This document shows positions 33,881-43,134 of a stretch of 64,000 bases of DNA, one piece after another (within the stretch, counting starts at the first letter, position 1; every line of letters begins with the position of its first letter). Origin of the DNA: JADLHS01 sp039806955. Its GTDB lineage: Bacteria > Verrucomicrobiota > Verrucomicrobiia > Limisphaerales > JADLHS01. The position numbers and the translations under genes are program-made. The notes below the pieces were generated by a model that was not told the origin of the DNA, made no database searches, and saw only the letters and a list, made by a program, of their open reading frames with translations. The stretch is taken from the NCBI GenBank assembly GCA_039806955.1, contig JBDHQI010000003.1, positions 124,001 through 188,000 of the forward strand, read 5' to 3'.

Positions 33881-34361
33881 CATGACTACGTTACCGCAAT
33901 TATTGGAAGAAGACGTCCAACGGATGGATCGCGTCCTGGTGGATTACCTGGACCGGAGCGATGCTGTGACTGCTCTGGTCATTGACAAAGGCGGATTCCT
34001 GATCGCACATCAAGGGGACAACCGACACTTTGATCTGACCACCATCGGCGCGCTGGCTTCCGGTGCGTTCATGGCCAACCAGACCATCGCCAACCTGGTG
34101 CATGAGGACAATTTTGAGAGCGTGTATCAACAGGGCGGCAAATACAGCATGTTCTGCGCAAGCATTGACGAGCATTGCCTCTTGATGGTGATCTTCCCGT
34201 CCAAAACCGGCGTCGGCGTGGTGAAATATCATGCGGCCGAAGCCCGGAACCAAATTGCCAGCCAACTCAAGATTGCGCAACAACGCGATCCAGGCCGCGG
34301 GGTGGATTTATCCGTATTGAATCTGGCCGATCCCAGCGAAGTTTTCCGGCGCAAGCTCTGA
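33873..34361 (+). CDS. Roadblock/LC7 domain protein (MglB-like)
   Basis: A 162-residue protein with a roadblock core: VLVDYLDRSDAVTALVIDKGGFLIAHQGDN, FDLTTIGALASGAFMANQTIANLV, FESVYQQGGKYSMFCASIDEHCLLMVIFP, VGVVKYHAAEARNQIASQL. This is the domain type of MglB, the GTPase-activating partner of MglA. It overlaps mglA by 8 bases (start MPDMTTLP; the second ATG nine bases on is possible). The C-terminal tail (about 25 residues, RDPGRGVDLSVLNLADPSEVF) goes beyond the usual domain. Confidence 0.88.
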   Translation: MPDMTTLPQLLEEDVQRMDRVLVDYLDRSDAVTALVIDKGGFLIAHQGDNRHFDLTTIGALASGAFMANQTIANLVHEDNFESVYQQGGKYSMFCASIDEHCLLMVIFPSKTGVGVVKYHAAEARNQIASQLKIAQQRDPGRGVDLSVLNLADPSEVFRRKL

Positions 34362-34485
34362 GGAGTTTCCCAAGACGCTTGCGTTAATGAATTACTGCGA
34401 TCTTTCCACGCAGGCGCCAAGGTATCTGGTAATTCGCAGCGAACTGCGCCAGTCCGAAACCTTCTGCGGGTGTGGAAGCGCGACT

Positions 34486-34611
34486 TCAGTGTTTGGAGGA
34501 ATCGTCCGGCTTTGGCTCGCTATCCTTGGTGAGCCACCAAACCACCAGTGCTGGACCAAAACAAATCGTAATGCCGATCGGCACGCCCATGATACTCCAA
34601 AAGACATCCAT
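34486..34611 (-). CDS. Possible 41-residue single-pass membrane peptide
   Basis: A short frame reads MDVFWSIMGVPIGITICFGP, continues ALVVWWLTKDSEPKPDDSSKH and stops. It has one hydrophobic helix followed by a charged, Pro-rich tail, which is the normal form of small membrane proteins. No Shine-Dalgarno site is seen. It lies between the roadblock gene and the esterase gene in an otherwise empty 360 bases. I do not recognise it. Confidence 0.45.
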   Translation of the reverse strand: MDVFWSIMGVPIGITICFGPALVVWWLTKDSEPKPDDSSKH

Positions 34612-34724
34612 AACTCGGTCGTAGCATTGCGGGTTTCATCCGCCTTGTAAAGTTGGTTCTGATGTGCCCGCCGATGCGGTCCGCGTTTCAGGCCGCAGAC
34701 GAAAAATCAACCGCTCGTGTTCCC

Positions 34725-36881
34725 TTACAACTTCATCAACCAGTCCAGGATTTGCTTGTCAGTTGCCGGCTCCTTCTGAACCTTGAAGTCGCGTGGCGCG
34801 CGGAGCGCTTGATAGCCTTGTTGGATGGCGCTCCACCCAAAATGGTCGCCCGCATTATGAATCACCAATGGCTGCGGCGCCGCCAGCAACGCGGCGGTTT
34901 CAAATCCACCCAGACTGAGCAATCCCGGGCAAAACAGATCGTCATCCAGCCAGGCGGCTTCCTCACCGGTTGATAGATTGTTCAAATCAGCGACCACGGC
35001 TTGCGCGCCCGGGGCTGCCAGCAGGGACCACCAGCCCGCGCGCCCCGTTCCGCACAAAATCACTCGCGGTGCCGATTGGCCGGACGGAAACAGTTTGTGC
35101 GCGCTGTCGCAGACCGCCAATAAATCTCTGACGCGTTGTTGGAGGCGGGTGCGATTGTAGGTGGTGTAAAAATTCTTGAAGGGATCCGCTGCGGTCCCGG
35201 GCGAGAATTTAGAAATGACCACAACCGGATAACCCTCCTTGAGCAAGGCTGCCGCCAAGCCTTGCGGATTTTGTTCTGCGTCACAATACCGTTGCGCGCC
35301 GTTTTCATGCGCCAGCACAATCACCTGATTAGCCTTGCGGGATCGTCGTCGGGTTTTGTCGGGCTGAAACCGGATCGCCGTGACCGCGTCCGCGTTGCTC
35401 TCGGAACGGATGCTGAATTCCATGGCCGCCCAGCCGTCTCCCGCGCGCACTGGTTTGAGATTGAGTTGTGCTTCCGTGATGGGCCAGTTCACTTGCAGCG
35501 TATGCCGCCAGAGCGGCTGCATGGTGGAACGAAACGCATCGAAGTCGCGTCTCTGTTTTGGCTGCACGTTGGCCAACTGGGTGCGATGCTGCGCTTTCAA
35601 GTAATCCATCAATTGTTGATCCGTAATCGCGTCGGCGGGTAACTGGTCATCCGGCCACACGCGCAGCTTCTTATCCAGATCCTTGGTGTAAGGTTTTTCA
35701 GCCAGGGATTGTACGTCCGGCGTGCCTAGCAACCATCGGTTCAACCAAGCGTAAACGGCTTCACGGCTGGTTTGATTGTAATTATGGCCAAAGTTGAAGC
35801 GGAGGTAGCGCAATTGATCGGGAACGCCGAGTATTTCATACGCGCTGGCCACCGCCGGTCCCTCCACCGTCGGCGTGTCCTTGGTCCAATCTCCCGTGGC
35901 GGCAATCAGAATTTGGGGGCGCGGTGCGGCGGCGGCGGCAATGTCCAGGTTGGAGAATTTCACGCGTAACCCCGGCGCGTTTTCACAGAGACAACCGCCC
36001 TGCATGGAATGGGAAACCATGCAGACGGGTGCTTGCACCACCAGGCGATTTTCGATCGCGCCCAGAATGAAAGTCTGCGTGCCACCCCCCGAGGCGCCGG
36101 TGCAACCGAGACGCGATTTATCCACATCCGGCAGTGATTCAAGGAAGTCCAGCGCGCGGATGGAATTCCAGGTTTGCAGGCCCATCAAGCTGATGTTCCA
36201 GAGTTGGCATAGCGCGTTCGTGCCGAAAAACCGGTGGCGCGATCCAAAGTCGGCCTCCGGCTGACCGGCGCGCGGGTAATTGGCAAAGCTCGTGTCGTTG
36301 TAACCGACCATGTCATAGGCGAACGCGATGATGCCCTGTTTGGCGAGGTTGATGCAGCGCCCGGGAATGGAGCCGTCCTGGCCATCGGTCAGACGGCCGT
36401 TGTTCCAATGGCCGTGCGGATTGATTACGGCGGGAAATGGTCCGGCACCCTGTCCACGGGGACGATAAAGATTTCCGCCTACATAAAACCCCGGACAACT
36501 CTGGAACGTAACCCGTTCCACCGTGTAATCCTCGTGTTCGATCCGTCCGGAAACTTGCGCGTTGAGCGGTGTTTTTTCCGGTTGCAGCCACAGGCCGCAA
36601 CTGATCCGCACCTGCTCGCGAATGTCCTGGGCGCGCGCTTTCCACTCGCTGCGTGAGGTTGGTGGCATAAAGGTGCGCAACGTGTTCAACGTGCGCGCTT
36701 CCGGCTCAATGGCTGGTAGTGCCAGCGGTAACGCGACGAGAGCAAGCAAGAGCGAGCAGATGAATTTAAAAAGCGGGAATGAACGGCGACTTCGTTCGTT
36801 GGTGCTGACGGCAGGGCGTGCCGAAGTTGCGCCGGGTTTTTCAGGAATGGTGTTGAATTGAGCCAGTAACCGCGTGTCCAT
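34725..36881 (-). CDS. Exported acetyl-xylan-esterase-like alpha/beta hydrolase, two-domain
   Basis: A 718-residue protein with a long basic N terminus and a hydrophobic segment (FKFICSLLLALVALPLALPA), so membrane-anchored or exported. Domain 1 (about 90-400) is an acetyl-xylan-esterase-type hydrolase: INPHGHWNNGRL, AFAYDMVGYNDT, GCTGASGGGTQTF (nucleophile Ser264), HNYNQ near the end. Domain 2 (about 500-718) repeats the fold (VIVLAHENGAQ, VVVISKFSPG, VILCGTGRAGWWSLLAAPGA), but the nucleophile elbow reads GTGRAG, without Ser, so it is probably inactive. Polysaccharide deacetylation is the likely role. Gene is monocistronic. Confidence 0.85.
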   Translation of the reverse strand: MDTRLLAQFNTIPEKPGATSARPAVSTNERSRRSFPLFKFICSLLLALVALPLALPAIEPEARTLNTLRTFMPPTSRSEWKARAQDIREQVRISCGLWLQPEKTPLNAQVSGRIEHEDYTVERVTFQSCPGFYVGGNLYRPRGQGAGPFPAVINPHGHWNNGRLTDGQDGSIPGRCINLAKQGIIAFAYDMVGYNDTSFANYPRAGQPEADFGSRHRFFGTNALCQLWNISLMGLQTWNSIRALDFLESLPDVDKSRLGCTGASGGGTQTFILGAIENRLVVQAPVCMVSHSMQGGCLCENAPGLRVKFSNLDIAAAAAPRPQILIAATGDWTKDTPTVEGPAVASAYEILGVPDQLRYLRFNFGHNYNQTSREAVYAWLNRWLLGTPDVQSLAEKPYTKDLDKKLRVWPDDQLPADAITDQQLMDYLKAQHRTQLANVQPKQRRDFDAFRSTMQPLWRHTLQVNWPITEAQLNLKPVRAGDGWAAMEFSIRSESNADAVTAIRFQPDKTRRRSRKANQVIVLAHENGAQRYCDAEQNPQGLAAALLKEGYPVVVISKFSPGTAADPFKNFYTTYNRTRLQQRVRDLLAVCDSAHKLFPSGQSAPRVILCGTGRAGWWSLLAAPGAQAVVADLNNLSTGEEAAWLDDDLFCPGLLSLGGFETAALLAAPQPLVIHNAGDHFGWSAIQQGYQALRAPRDFKVQKEPATDKQILDWLMKL

Positions 36882-37201
36882 GATTGCGGGGCATTTTGCG
36901 GATCAAAGTGGGAAACTACCAAGATAAATTTTGCGATATAACCAGAGCCAGGGATCGAATCGCGCCCGGGTGCGGTTGTTGTCTGGCATTGTTGTCTTGA
37001 CGCCAATGTGTTGTTTGAATAAAGCTGGCGCCGAAATAAAAACCACTTGAGTTGCCATATCGAGGTAACAGATAAGTATCGCAATTCATCGCAGCCGATC
37101 TGGCGAGTGGTCGTGCCAAATCCGGGGCGAAGTGTTTTTTTCACTAAATCATCAATAAATCCATCGGCCGCTTAATGCGGCACAAATCAAAAGGAAGCAG
37201 C
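36882..37201. other. Divergent intergenic region
   Basis: About 320 bases between the esterase gene (leftward) and a secreted hypothetical (rightward). No gene or convincing promoter was found; a TTGACG near 36997 lacks a well-placed -10. A good Shine-Dalgarno (AAAAGGAAG) lies just before the ATG at 37202. Confidence 0.5.
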
Positions 37202-38479
37202 ATGAAATACTCATTCGTAGGGGCTGGCGTACTCGCGCTGGCGTTGGCAATGAGACCGCAAGCCCAAGCCCAAACCGGTAGTGACGGCATGATCATTATT
37301 ACCACCCGCAAGAATCAGGATCTGACTTGGGGATATACTGACGCTTGGAGCGCCTTGGGACCCGGTCAAATTTCACCGGGGGATGTCTTGATGGGATTGG
37401 TACTCGGGGATAACGGTTACTCCAGTCGCCTGATTATTGATGCCGAGCTTAATCCGATTCAGGTCAACCCTCTGCTCGGCACCCCGGGAGACCAGAACTT
37501 TTATCTTTTCCCCGATAATTCGGATTTCAACGCGAGTCTGATCATCCATTCCGGCTCCAGCGCTTCCGGGGACATCAGCGCGCCCAACACGTCTGGTATT
37601 CCGATCATCATGGGGGAACATTCATGTATCGCCAACGGTTACCGTCTGGCGCACAACAGCCTGTATCTCTATGCGACACCCAACCCGACCAGTACGGGCA
37701 CGGACGACGTGAGGAATAACGAAGTCAGCCAAGGCGGCACGAACCAGTACATGAAGGTGCTGCTGCCCAACCATCCGATCATGCAAGGCATTCCGTTGGA
37801 TGCGAACGGCATGGTGAAGATATTCCGGGATCCTTATCCAGAAGAAGGTGGGCTTCCGGGTGACGGCGGCGATGTGGGCAATCATACCCCGGCGGGCGGA
37901 AAGAAGAACTATGAATATGCCTGGACCGTGGCGAACGCCAGCGATGCCGCGCCCGGCACTCAGGTAATTGGCGTTCTCGGTGGGTATCCGGAACGGGCCT
38001 GCTTCGCCGTTGCCGACGTGGGCGCTCAATTGGGGGATTATACCAACGAGGACCCGGAGCACCCGTGGTCCATCGCTTACGGAGACAATAAGGCGCACCA
38101 GCGGCTGGTACACTTTTGGGTCAACGAACAAGGCTCCGGCGGTTCCCGGCGTTGCTTCAATTCGTTGACTGACCTTGGCAAGGTCATTTTCATTCGTACC
38201 GTCAAGTGGGCTTTGGGTGAAACGCTGGAGCCGTATCAAGGCGTGGGACTCATTCGAGTATCAAAAGTGGATGACCAGCAAATTCAACTGGAATGGGATG
38301 GGAACCCGGCCAAGCACTATAAAATTCTCGCCACGCGGAATCTTGCCGGCGTTGACGACCGGTCCAACTGGCAGACCGTGGCCCAGGATCTCGCCGTGGT
38401 GGGTGGCGTGGGCACCGTGACCTTTGACGTTTCGGAAGCGGGGCAATATGCCTTTCTCCGTGTTGCGGAGATGAATTGA
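37202..38479 (+). CDS. Secreted hypothetical protein
   Basis: A 425-residue protein with a clear signal peptide (MKYSFVGAGVLALALAMRPQAQA, cut after AQA). No catalytic motif is recognised. The body has GMIIITTRKNQDLTWGYTDAW, VLMGLVLGDNGYSSRLI, IPIIMGEHSCIANGYRLAHNSLYLY, VLLPNHPIMQGIPL and GVLGGYPERACFAVADVG, a layout reminiscent of ThuA-like glutamine-amidotransferase-fold proteins, and ends in a Verrucomicrobiota-style C-terminal beta domain (LEWDGNPAKHYKILATRNLAG). The Shine-Dalgarno supports the start. The fold suggestion is weak. Confidence 0.72.
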   Translation: MKYSFVGAGVLALALAMRPQAQAQTGSDGMIIITTRKNQDLTWGYTDAWSALGPGQISPGDVLMGLVLGDNGYSSRLIIDAELNPIQVNPLLGTPGDQNFYLFPDNSDFNASLIIHSGSSASGDISAPNTSGIPIIMGEHSCIANGYRLAHNSLYLYATPNPTSTGTDDVRNNEVSQGGTNQYMKVLLPNHPIMQGIPLDANGMVKIFRDPYPEEGGLPGDGGDVGNHTPAGGKKNYEYAWTVANASDAAPGTQVIGVLGGYPERACFAVADVGAQLGDYTNEDPEHPWSIAYGDNKAHQRLVHFWVNEQGSGGSRRCFNSLTDLGKVIFIRTVKWALGETLEPYQGVGLIRVSKVDDQQIQLEWDGNPAKHYKILATRNLAGVDDRSNWQTVAQDLAVVGGVGTVTFDVSEAGQYAFLRVAEMN

Positions 38480-38637
38480 CCCTTCGGTTGCGACTGAAGA
38501 GCCATTTAAATTCAAACCGCGATGGCCCTGGTCATTGGTGTCTCTCGTGTCGGCGGCCGTGGGCAATCAACAACCCAACGGCCGCTGGCAACGGAGTTCT
38601 GTCTCGAGACAGATTGAATCAATCCGGTTGGATTGGC

Positions 38638-38838
38638 TTAAAAAAGCGTATAGATGAACGGGGCAACGCCCGTGCCCGCCAGCAGAATCAGCAAACCGAA
38701 AATCAGCAGGACTACCAGAATGGGAATCAGCCACCATTTCTTATTGTGGCGCAGGAAACCCCATAGTTCGGCAAAAAAGCCGGTCTGCGCCTGCTCTTGG
38801 GCGGCGCGCTCGAATTCTTTTAGGTTCCGCTTGCTCAT
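38638..38838 (-). CDS. DUF5989 family small membrane protein
   Basis: A 66-residue protein: a helical N terminus (LKEFERAAQEQAQTG), FFAELWGFLRHNKKWWLIP and one membrane helix ending APFIYTLF. This is the DUF5989 pattern, repeatedly found next to carbamoyltransferases and SxtJ-like proteins, as here. Function unknown. It is the last gene of a three-gene operon, 21 bases after the SxtJ-like gene. Confidence 0.88.
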   Translation of the reverse strand: MSKRNLKEFERAAQEQAQTGFFAELWGFLRHNKKWWLIPILVVLLIFGLLILLAGTGVAPFIYTLF

Positions 38839-38859
38839 GGTTTGATTTACAGCGTCACT

Positions 38860-39273
38860 TTAGTATTGGCGAAAATATCGGCGCAGGTCTTGGGGTTGCT
38901 CCTTCGCCAGCCACAGACTTTGTGAATTCGGTCGGGCGCGCAGGAGCGCATCGCGTCCGCGCCAGCGAAAGACCAATGCCAGTAGGGTGATCAGTCCGTA
39001 AAAAATCAGCGCCAATACAAGTTGCGAAACGACCCAGCCGATGGGAAAGGCGATGACCATTGCCGCCGTGTAGCCCCAGCGAATGGCGGTGGGGTGAATC
39101 AAACCCACTCCGCCGATAATCACGGCAACGCCCACCAGAATCAGCGTGGTGGTTTGATGACCATACTTGACCCATTGCTGACCGGCGACGAGCAGCCCGA
39201 ACCCCAACCCGGCGCCGGCAAATTGACGTAGGACTTTCTGACTCGGTGGCTTTCGCAGGTCGGTCCATTTCAT
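38860..39273 (-). CDS. SxtJ-like membrane protein
   Basis: A 137-residue protein with three to four hydrophobic segments (LRQFAGAGLGFGLLVAGQQW, TLILVGVAVIIGGVGLI, AAMVIAFPIGWVVSQLVLALIFYG) and a charged tail ending EQPQDLRRYFRQY. It fits the SxtJ family named from the saxitoxin cluster, whose members accompany carbamoyltransferases but have no proven function. It lies 21 bases after the carbamoyltransferase gene, same strand. Confidence 0.82.
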   Translation of the reverse strand: MKWTDLRKPPSQKVLRQFAGAGLGFGLLVAGQQWVKYGHQTTTLILVGVAVIIGGVGLIHPTAIRWGYTAAMVIAFPIGWVVSQLVLALIFYGLITLLALVFRWRGRDALLRARPNSQSLWLAKEQPQDLRRYFRQY

Positions 39274-39294
39274 GAGGTCGTGAAGATTGGCGGT

Positions 39295-41151
39295 CTAATC
39301 AAGTTCAAATCGGGTCAAATGTCGTGTGCGTTGTGCGGAGGTGAGTTTGTTTTTCTGATGTTCCTTGTGCAACACAAAATCTTCCAGGACGAGTACGTCC
39401 AGGTCCGTGGCCAGAAAGCAATGGTAGGCGTCGCGTGGCGAGTTGACGATGGGTTCCCCACGGATGTTGAAGCTGGTGTTGACCAGCACCGGACAACCGG
39501 TCTGTTCCGCAAAGGTTTTCAGCAGACGATAAAATCGGCCGTGCCGGGCGGCGTCCACCGTTTGCAAGCGGGCGCTGTAATCTACATGGGTCACGGCGGG
39601 CAGCGTGGAGCGCACGATATTGATCCGTTGACGTAAGTCGGGATCAGTTCGCATTTGATGAGTCTGAGCCGCGGAGAGTTGCCGGCGGTGTTTTTCCAGG
39701 AGGTCGGCAACGAGCAGCATGTAGGGGCTTTCCTGATCGGTTCGGAGCGCGAAGTAATCCGCAGCGTGTTCTCGCAGTACACAGGGGGCAAATGGACGAA
39801 AGCTTTCCCGGAATTTGATGCGCAGGTTCATTTTAGTCTGCATGGTGGGATCGCGGGGATCGCCCAGGATGCTGCGCGCCCCGAGCGCGCGCGGACCGAA
39901 CTCCATGCGGCCATGAAACCAGCCGATGATCTTTCCCTCCGCAAGCCAACGTGCCACCTCCGCCAGCAGGCGGGCTTCGTCATCAAACCGGGTGTAGGTT
40001 GCCCCGGTCTCGTGCAGGAAACTTTCGATCTCTTCATTGGAAAAATGCGGTCCGAGCAAGCTGCCTTTTTGGGCGTCGCGACCGTGGGGCGCGCGCGGCT
40101 TTTCCAAGAGCTGATGCCAGACAAACAGAGCGGCGCCCAGGGCGGCGCCGGCATCACCCGCCGCTGGTTGAATCCAGATGTTCTCAAATGGTCCTTCACG
40201 TAACAGGCGGCCGTTGGCAACGCAATTGAGTGCGACGCCGCCGGCCAAAACCAGATGCTTCATTGCGGTTCGTCGGTGAGCTTCGCGGGCCATGCGCAGC
40301 ATAATTTCTTCGGTGACCGCCTGAATGCTGGCGGCCAGATCCATGTGCCGTTGTTCCAGAGGTGACTCAGGCTGGCGCGGCGCGCCGCCGAAGCGACGAT
40401 GGAACTTTGCGCTGGTCATGGTTAATCCCTGGCAGTAGTTGAAGTAGTCCTGATTCATCCAGAAACTGCCGTCGGGTTTCAGTTCGAGCAACTCGCGGAG
40501 GATCAAATCGCGGTAGCTCGGCTGACCGTAGGGCGCGAGTCCCATGAGCTTGTATTCGCCGCTGTTCACCTTGAAACCGCAGTAATACGTGAACGCGGAA
40601 TAGAGCAGTCCAACCGAGTGGGGGAATTGCAGTTGAGCTTGCAACCGCAACCGGTTCCCTTCGCCCACGCCCAACGTGGCCGTGCTCCATTCACCCACGC
40701 CGTCCACCGTCAGAATCGCAGCCTGCTCGAAGGGACTGGGGAAGAACGCGCTCGCCGCATGGCTTTCGTGATGGTCGGTGAAAACCAGCGGTACGTGCCG
40801 GGCTTGTGGGAGCTGGCGACGCAAGGCTCGGCGCAGGTGCAGTTTGTCCTTCAACCAGATGGGCACGGCGAGTCGGAAACTACGAAAGCCGGCGGGAGCA
40901 TGAGCTAGATAAGTTTCCAGCAGCCGTTCAAATTTCGTAAGCGGTTTGTCATAAAAGACGATGTAGTCGAGGTCCTTGGCATCCAAGTTGGCTTCCTGCA
41001 AACAATAAGCCACGGCTTGAGTGGGGAAGGTCGCGTCGTGCTTTTGCCGGGTAAACCGTTCCTCTTGAGCAGCGGCCACGATCTCGCCATCCACCAACAA
41101 CGCGGCCGCGCTGTCGTGATAAAATGCCGAGATGCCCAATATGGTGGTCAT
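39295..41151 (-). CDS. Carbamoyltransferase (NodU/CmcH/TobZ family)
   Basis: A 618-residue enzyme that transfers a carbamoyl group from carbamoyl phosphate to a hydroxyl of a sugar or secondary metabolite via a carbamoyl adenylate. Seen: MTTILGISAFYHDSAAALL, FTDHHESHAASAFFPSPF, AILTVDGVGEWSTATLG, the Kae1-like domain with LAGGVALNCVANGRL, then the YrdC-like C-terminal half with MEFGPRALGARSILGDPRDP and FRPFAPCVL, and NTSFNIRGEPIVNSP. ATG 41151 has a good Shine-Dalgarno (TGGAG). It leads an operon with the SxtJ-like and DUF5989 genes; the acceptor is unknown. Confidence 0.94.
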   Translation of the reverse strand: MTTILGISAFYHDSAAALLVDGEIVAAAQEERFTRQKHDATFPTQAVAYCLQEANLDAKDLDYIVFYDKPLTKFERLLETYLAHAPAGFRSFRLAVPIWLKDKLHLRRALRRQLPQARHVPLVFTDHHESHAASAFFPSPFEQAAILTVDGVGEWSTATLGVGEGNRLRLQAQLQFPHSVGLLYSAFTYYCGFKVNSGEYKLMGLAPYGQPSYRDLILRELLELKPDGSFWMNQDYFNYCQGLTMTSAKFHRRFGGAPRQPESPLEQRHMDLAASIQAVTEEIMLRMAREAHRRTAMKHLVLAGGVALNCVANGRLLREGPFENIWIQPAAGDAGAALGAALFVWHQLLEKPRAPHGRDAQKGSLLGPHFSNEEIESFLHETGATYTRFDDEARLLAEVARWLAEGKIIGWFHGRMEFGPRALGARSILGDPRDPTMQTKMNLRIKFRESFRPFAPCVLREHAADYFALRTDQESPYMLLVADLLEKHRRQLSAAQTHQMRTDPDLRQRINIVRSTLPAVTHVDYSARLQTVDAARHGRFYRLLKTFAEQTGCPVLVNTSFNIRGEPIVNSPRDAYHCFLATDLDVLVLEDFVLHKEHQKNKLTSAQRTRHLTRFELD

Positions 41152-41340
41152 GGTGACTCCAGTTCTGACGCGCGATGTTAATAACTCATGCGGGCCCGTT
41201 TGCAAGCGTCACCGCGAACCGGCATCGGCTCAAGGCGATTGACGTGATCTGTCGTCATTGGCGCGGGCCAGCGCTGAATCCGATCCAGAACTGGGTCAGG
41301 TGGTTGGCATTTGGTCTCGGCAGGTTGGTGCGAAGAGCGT

Positions 41341-42861
41341 TTACAGCTTTGAGGATTTAACGTGCAGTGCGGCGGCGCTGGGAAAGGGGGCTTTGAATTC
41401 ATGGTTGCCATCGCCAGCTTGGAGGCGTTCCGGCGGCACGCGTTCCGATCGCGTCGGGTGAATCCACTCGATTTGGTAGGTCCCGGCTTTGAGTTCGAGC
41501 GAGAACGGCTGCGCTCCAACTGGCTGGTAAACGAGGTATTCCTCGCCGGGACAAGCAAGGCAATAGCCAGTGGAAGCCAGCTCATTGCGAGGAGTCATGG
41601 AGGCCAGATTCATTTGTTCGGCAATGTACCGAGTTCGTCCCAGAGCCGTGCGAATGGGTTCCCAACCACGATCCACACCCAATACCGAACCGTCGTATGG
41701 GTCCATGAAAATCGGATTGTGACCCCGGACGAAGCTCTTCCAAACCCAGTCGGCATCGCCGCCGACGCCCCAGATATGATCGGTGTCCAGCAGGCTGACT
41801 CGCTTTTCATTCCAGGCGGGCGGGTTTTCTCCAAAACCGTCCGCGCGTCCGGGCGAAACCCAATCCGCCGGACTGGCCAGCAGCGAGGGCAGGCGTTCCG
41901 CGCCGTGCCCCGTATTTCCGACCGGATGTTGTTTCGATTGAGTGCGCTCGTAATCCTGAACCGTCTGGATCACCCACCAGTTCCATTCCTTTTCGCCGCC
42001 TTCATTAATCACTTCGTAGAGCACGTTGTCCAAGTCGTTCAGCGTGGTTACAACTTTGCGGATGTACGCGGCTTGCCAGACGTTGACGTCGGGGTTGCGC
42101 CGGGTATGAACGCGTCCGCTGAACGCGTCCGCATCCGCGACGGCGGGAGCTTGAAGATTATTGGCTGGATTCAGGGGATGAGAGCGCCAGGCCCAACCGT
42201 CATCGGTGCCGCGCCGCCGGTTGCCGTGAAATAAACCCCAACCCTCGAACAGCATCACGCTGACATAGATGCCGCGTTTTCCGGCGGCCTCCACCCGCGC
42301 GCGCAGGCGCTGGAAGTATTCAGGATTGAACTCGGTCAGATTAAATTTCGGTTCACCATCCAGAGCGTTACCCGGACCGGTTCGTCGCCATGGCAAGGGG
42401 GCGACGTGATGAATGAAGTCCTTTTTCAATGCGCCGTTCGCGCGGGTGTCCCAAGTGGCGGAATCCCAAGTCCACAAGCGAATGAAGTTATGACCATGAT
42501 TTTCCAGAAAATCGAGGTAAGCCTCCCAGGCGAACGACTCGGGTGGATTGCTTCGCCCCATGTCCACAAGATTGTTCCAGGTGTGCGATCCCGTGAGATA
42601 AACCGCGCGCAGCGCGCCGTTCGGCAAGCGGGTGCCGTCCGTGAAATAGCGCGGATTATCCGGATGAGCGCGCAGCGGTCCGGCGGCGGGGGCCGCCGTT
42701 GATTTTAGGACCAGGAAGCATAAGGCCGTACTGACCAGCAGCGCTGATCGGCCCGGCGCGCTGATAAAAGTTTTTAACGCCACCTGGCCGCGTGAGGCGG
42801 ATGGCGACCCGGCAGGTGCGGCTGGTTTTCTTGGCGTGTTCATCGGCATAGATGCGAGCAT
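41341..42861 (-). CDS. Exported glycoside-hydrolase-like protein with C-terminal collagen-binding-type domain
   Basis: About 506 residues with a signal-type hydrophobic segment (SALLVSTALCFLVLKSTAAPAA). Then a TIM-barrel-like region: LRAHPDNPRYFTDG, AVYLTGSHTWNNLVDMG, FLENHGHNFIRLWTWDS, IYVSVMLFEGWG, DNVLYEVINEGGEKEWNWW (probable acid/base Glu), DTDHIWG and NPIFMDPYDG. It closes with a small beta domain (GEEYLVYQPVGAQPFSLEL) like putative collagen-binding domains of GH5/GH140-like proteins. The substrate is not evident. The start is uncertain among ATGs at 42861 and 42843 and a TTG at 42885. Confidence 0.82.
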   Translation of the reverse strand: MLASMPMNTPRKPAAPAGSPSASRGQVALKTFISAPGRSALLVSTALCFLVLKSTAAPAAGPLRAHPDNPRYFTDGTRLPNGALRAVYLTGSHTWNNLVDMGRSNPPESFAWEAYLDFLENHGHNFIRLWTWDSATWDTRANGALKKDFIHHVAPLPWRRTGPGNALDGEPKFNLTEFNPEYFQRLRARVEAAGKRGIYVSVMLFEGWGLFHGNRRRGTDDGWAWRSHPLNPANNLQAPAVADADAFSGRVHTRRNPDVNVWQAAYIRKVVTTLNDLDNVLYEVINEGGEKEWNWWVIQTVQDYERTQSKQHPVGNTGHGAERLPSLLASPADWVSPGRADGFGENPPAWNEKRVSLLDTDHIWGVGGDADWVWKSFVRGHNPIFMDPYDGSVLGVDRGWEPIRTALGRTRYIAEQMNLASMTPRNELASTGYCLACPGEEYLVYQPVGAQPFSLELKAGTYQIEWIHPTRSERVPPERLQAGDGNHEFKAPFPSAAALHVKSSKL

Positions 42862-43134
42862 GATTCCTGGGACGATGCGCTGCAAGTCCAGACCTGGGCA
42901 AATGACTCGAGAACTGCGCCAGCCCGCGCTCTGGCAACACGATTGTCTGGCTGCAATGATTCAGTTGATTTGTGCGTGTGTCACTGCGTGCTCGACGCCT
43001 TGATCTTTACCACAAGGAGGTCACGATGCTCCCGGCTTTTCTCACACAGTGGGCATTTTGTTTTGACAACCGACGGGAAACGCGTTGGCATGACTCGCGA
43101 CACGGTCAGTTGATTTAGTTTAACGGATGCAACC

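Noticed and set aside
36940..36990. A GGATCGAATC stretch resembling a tRNA T-loop
   Set aside because: No matching 5-bp T-stem, anticodon arm or acceptor stem on either strand; no tRNA could be built.
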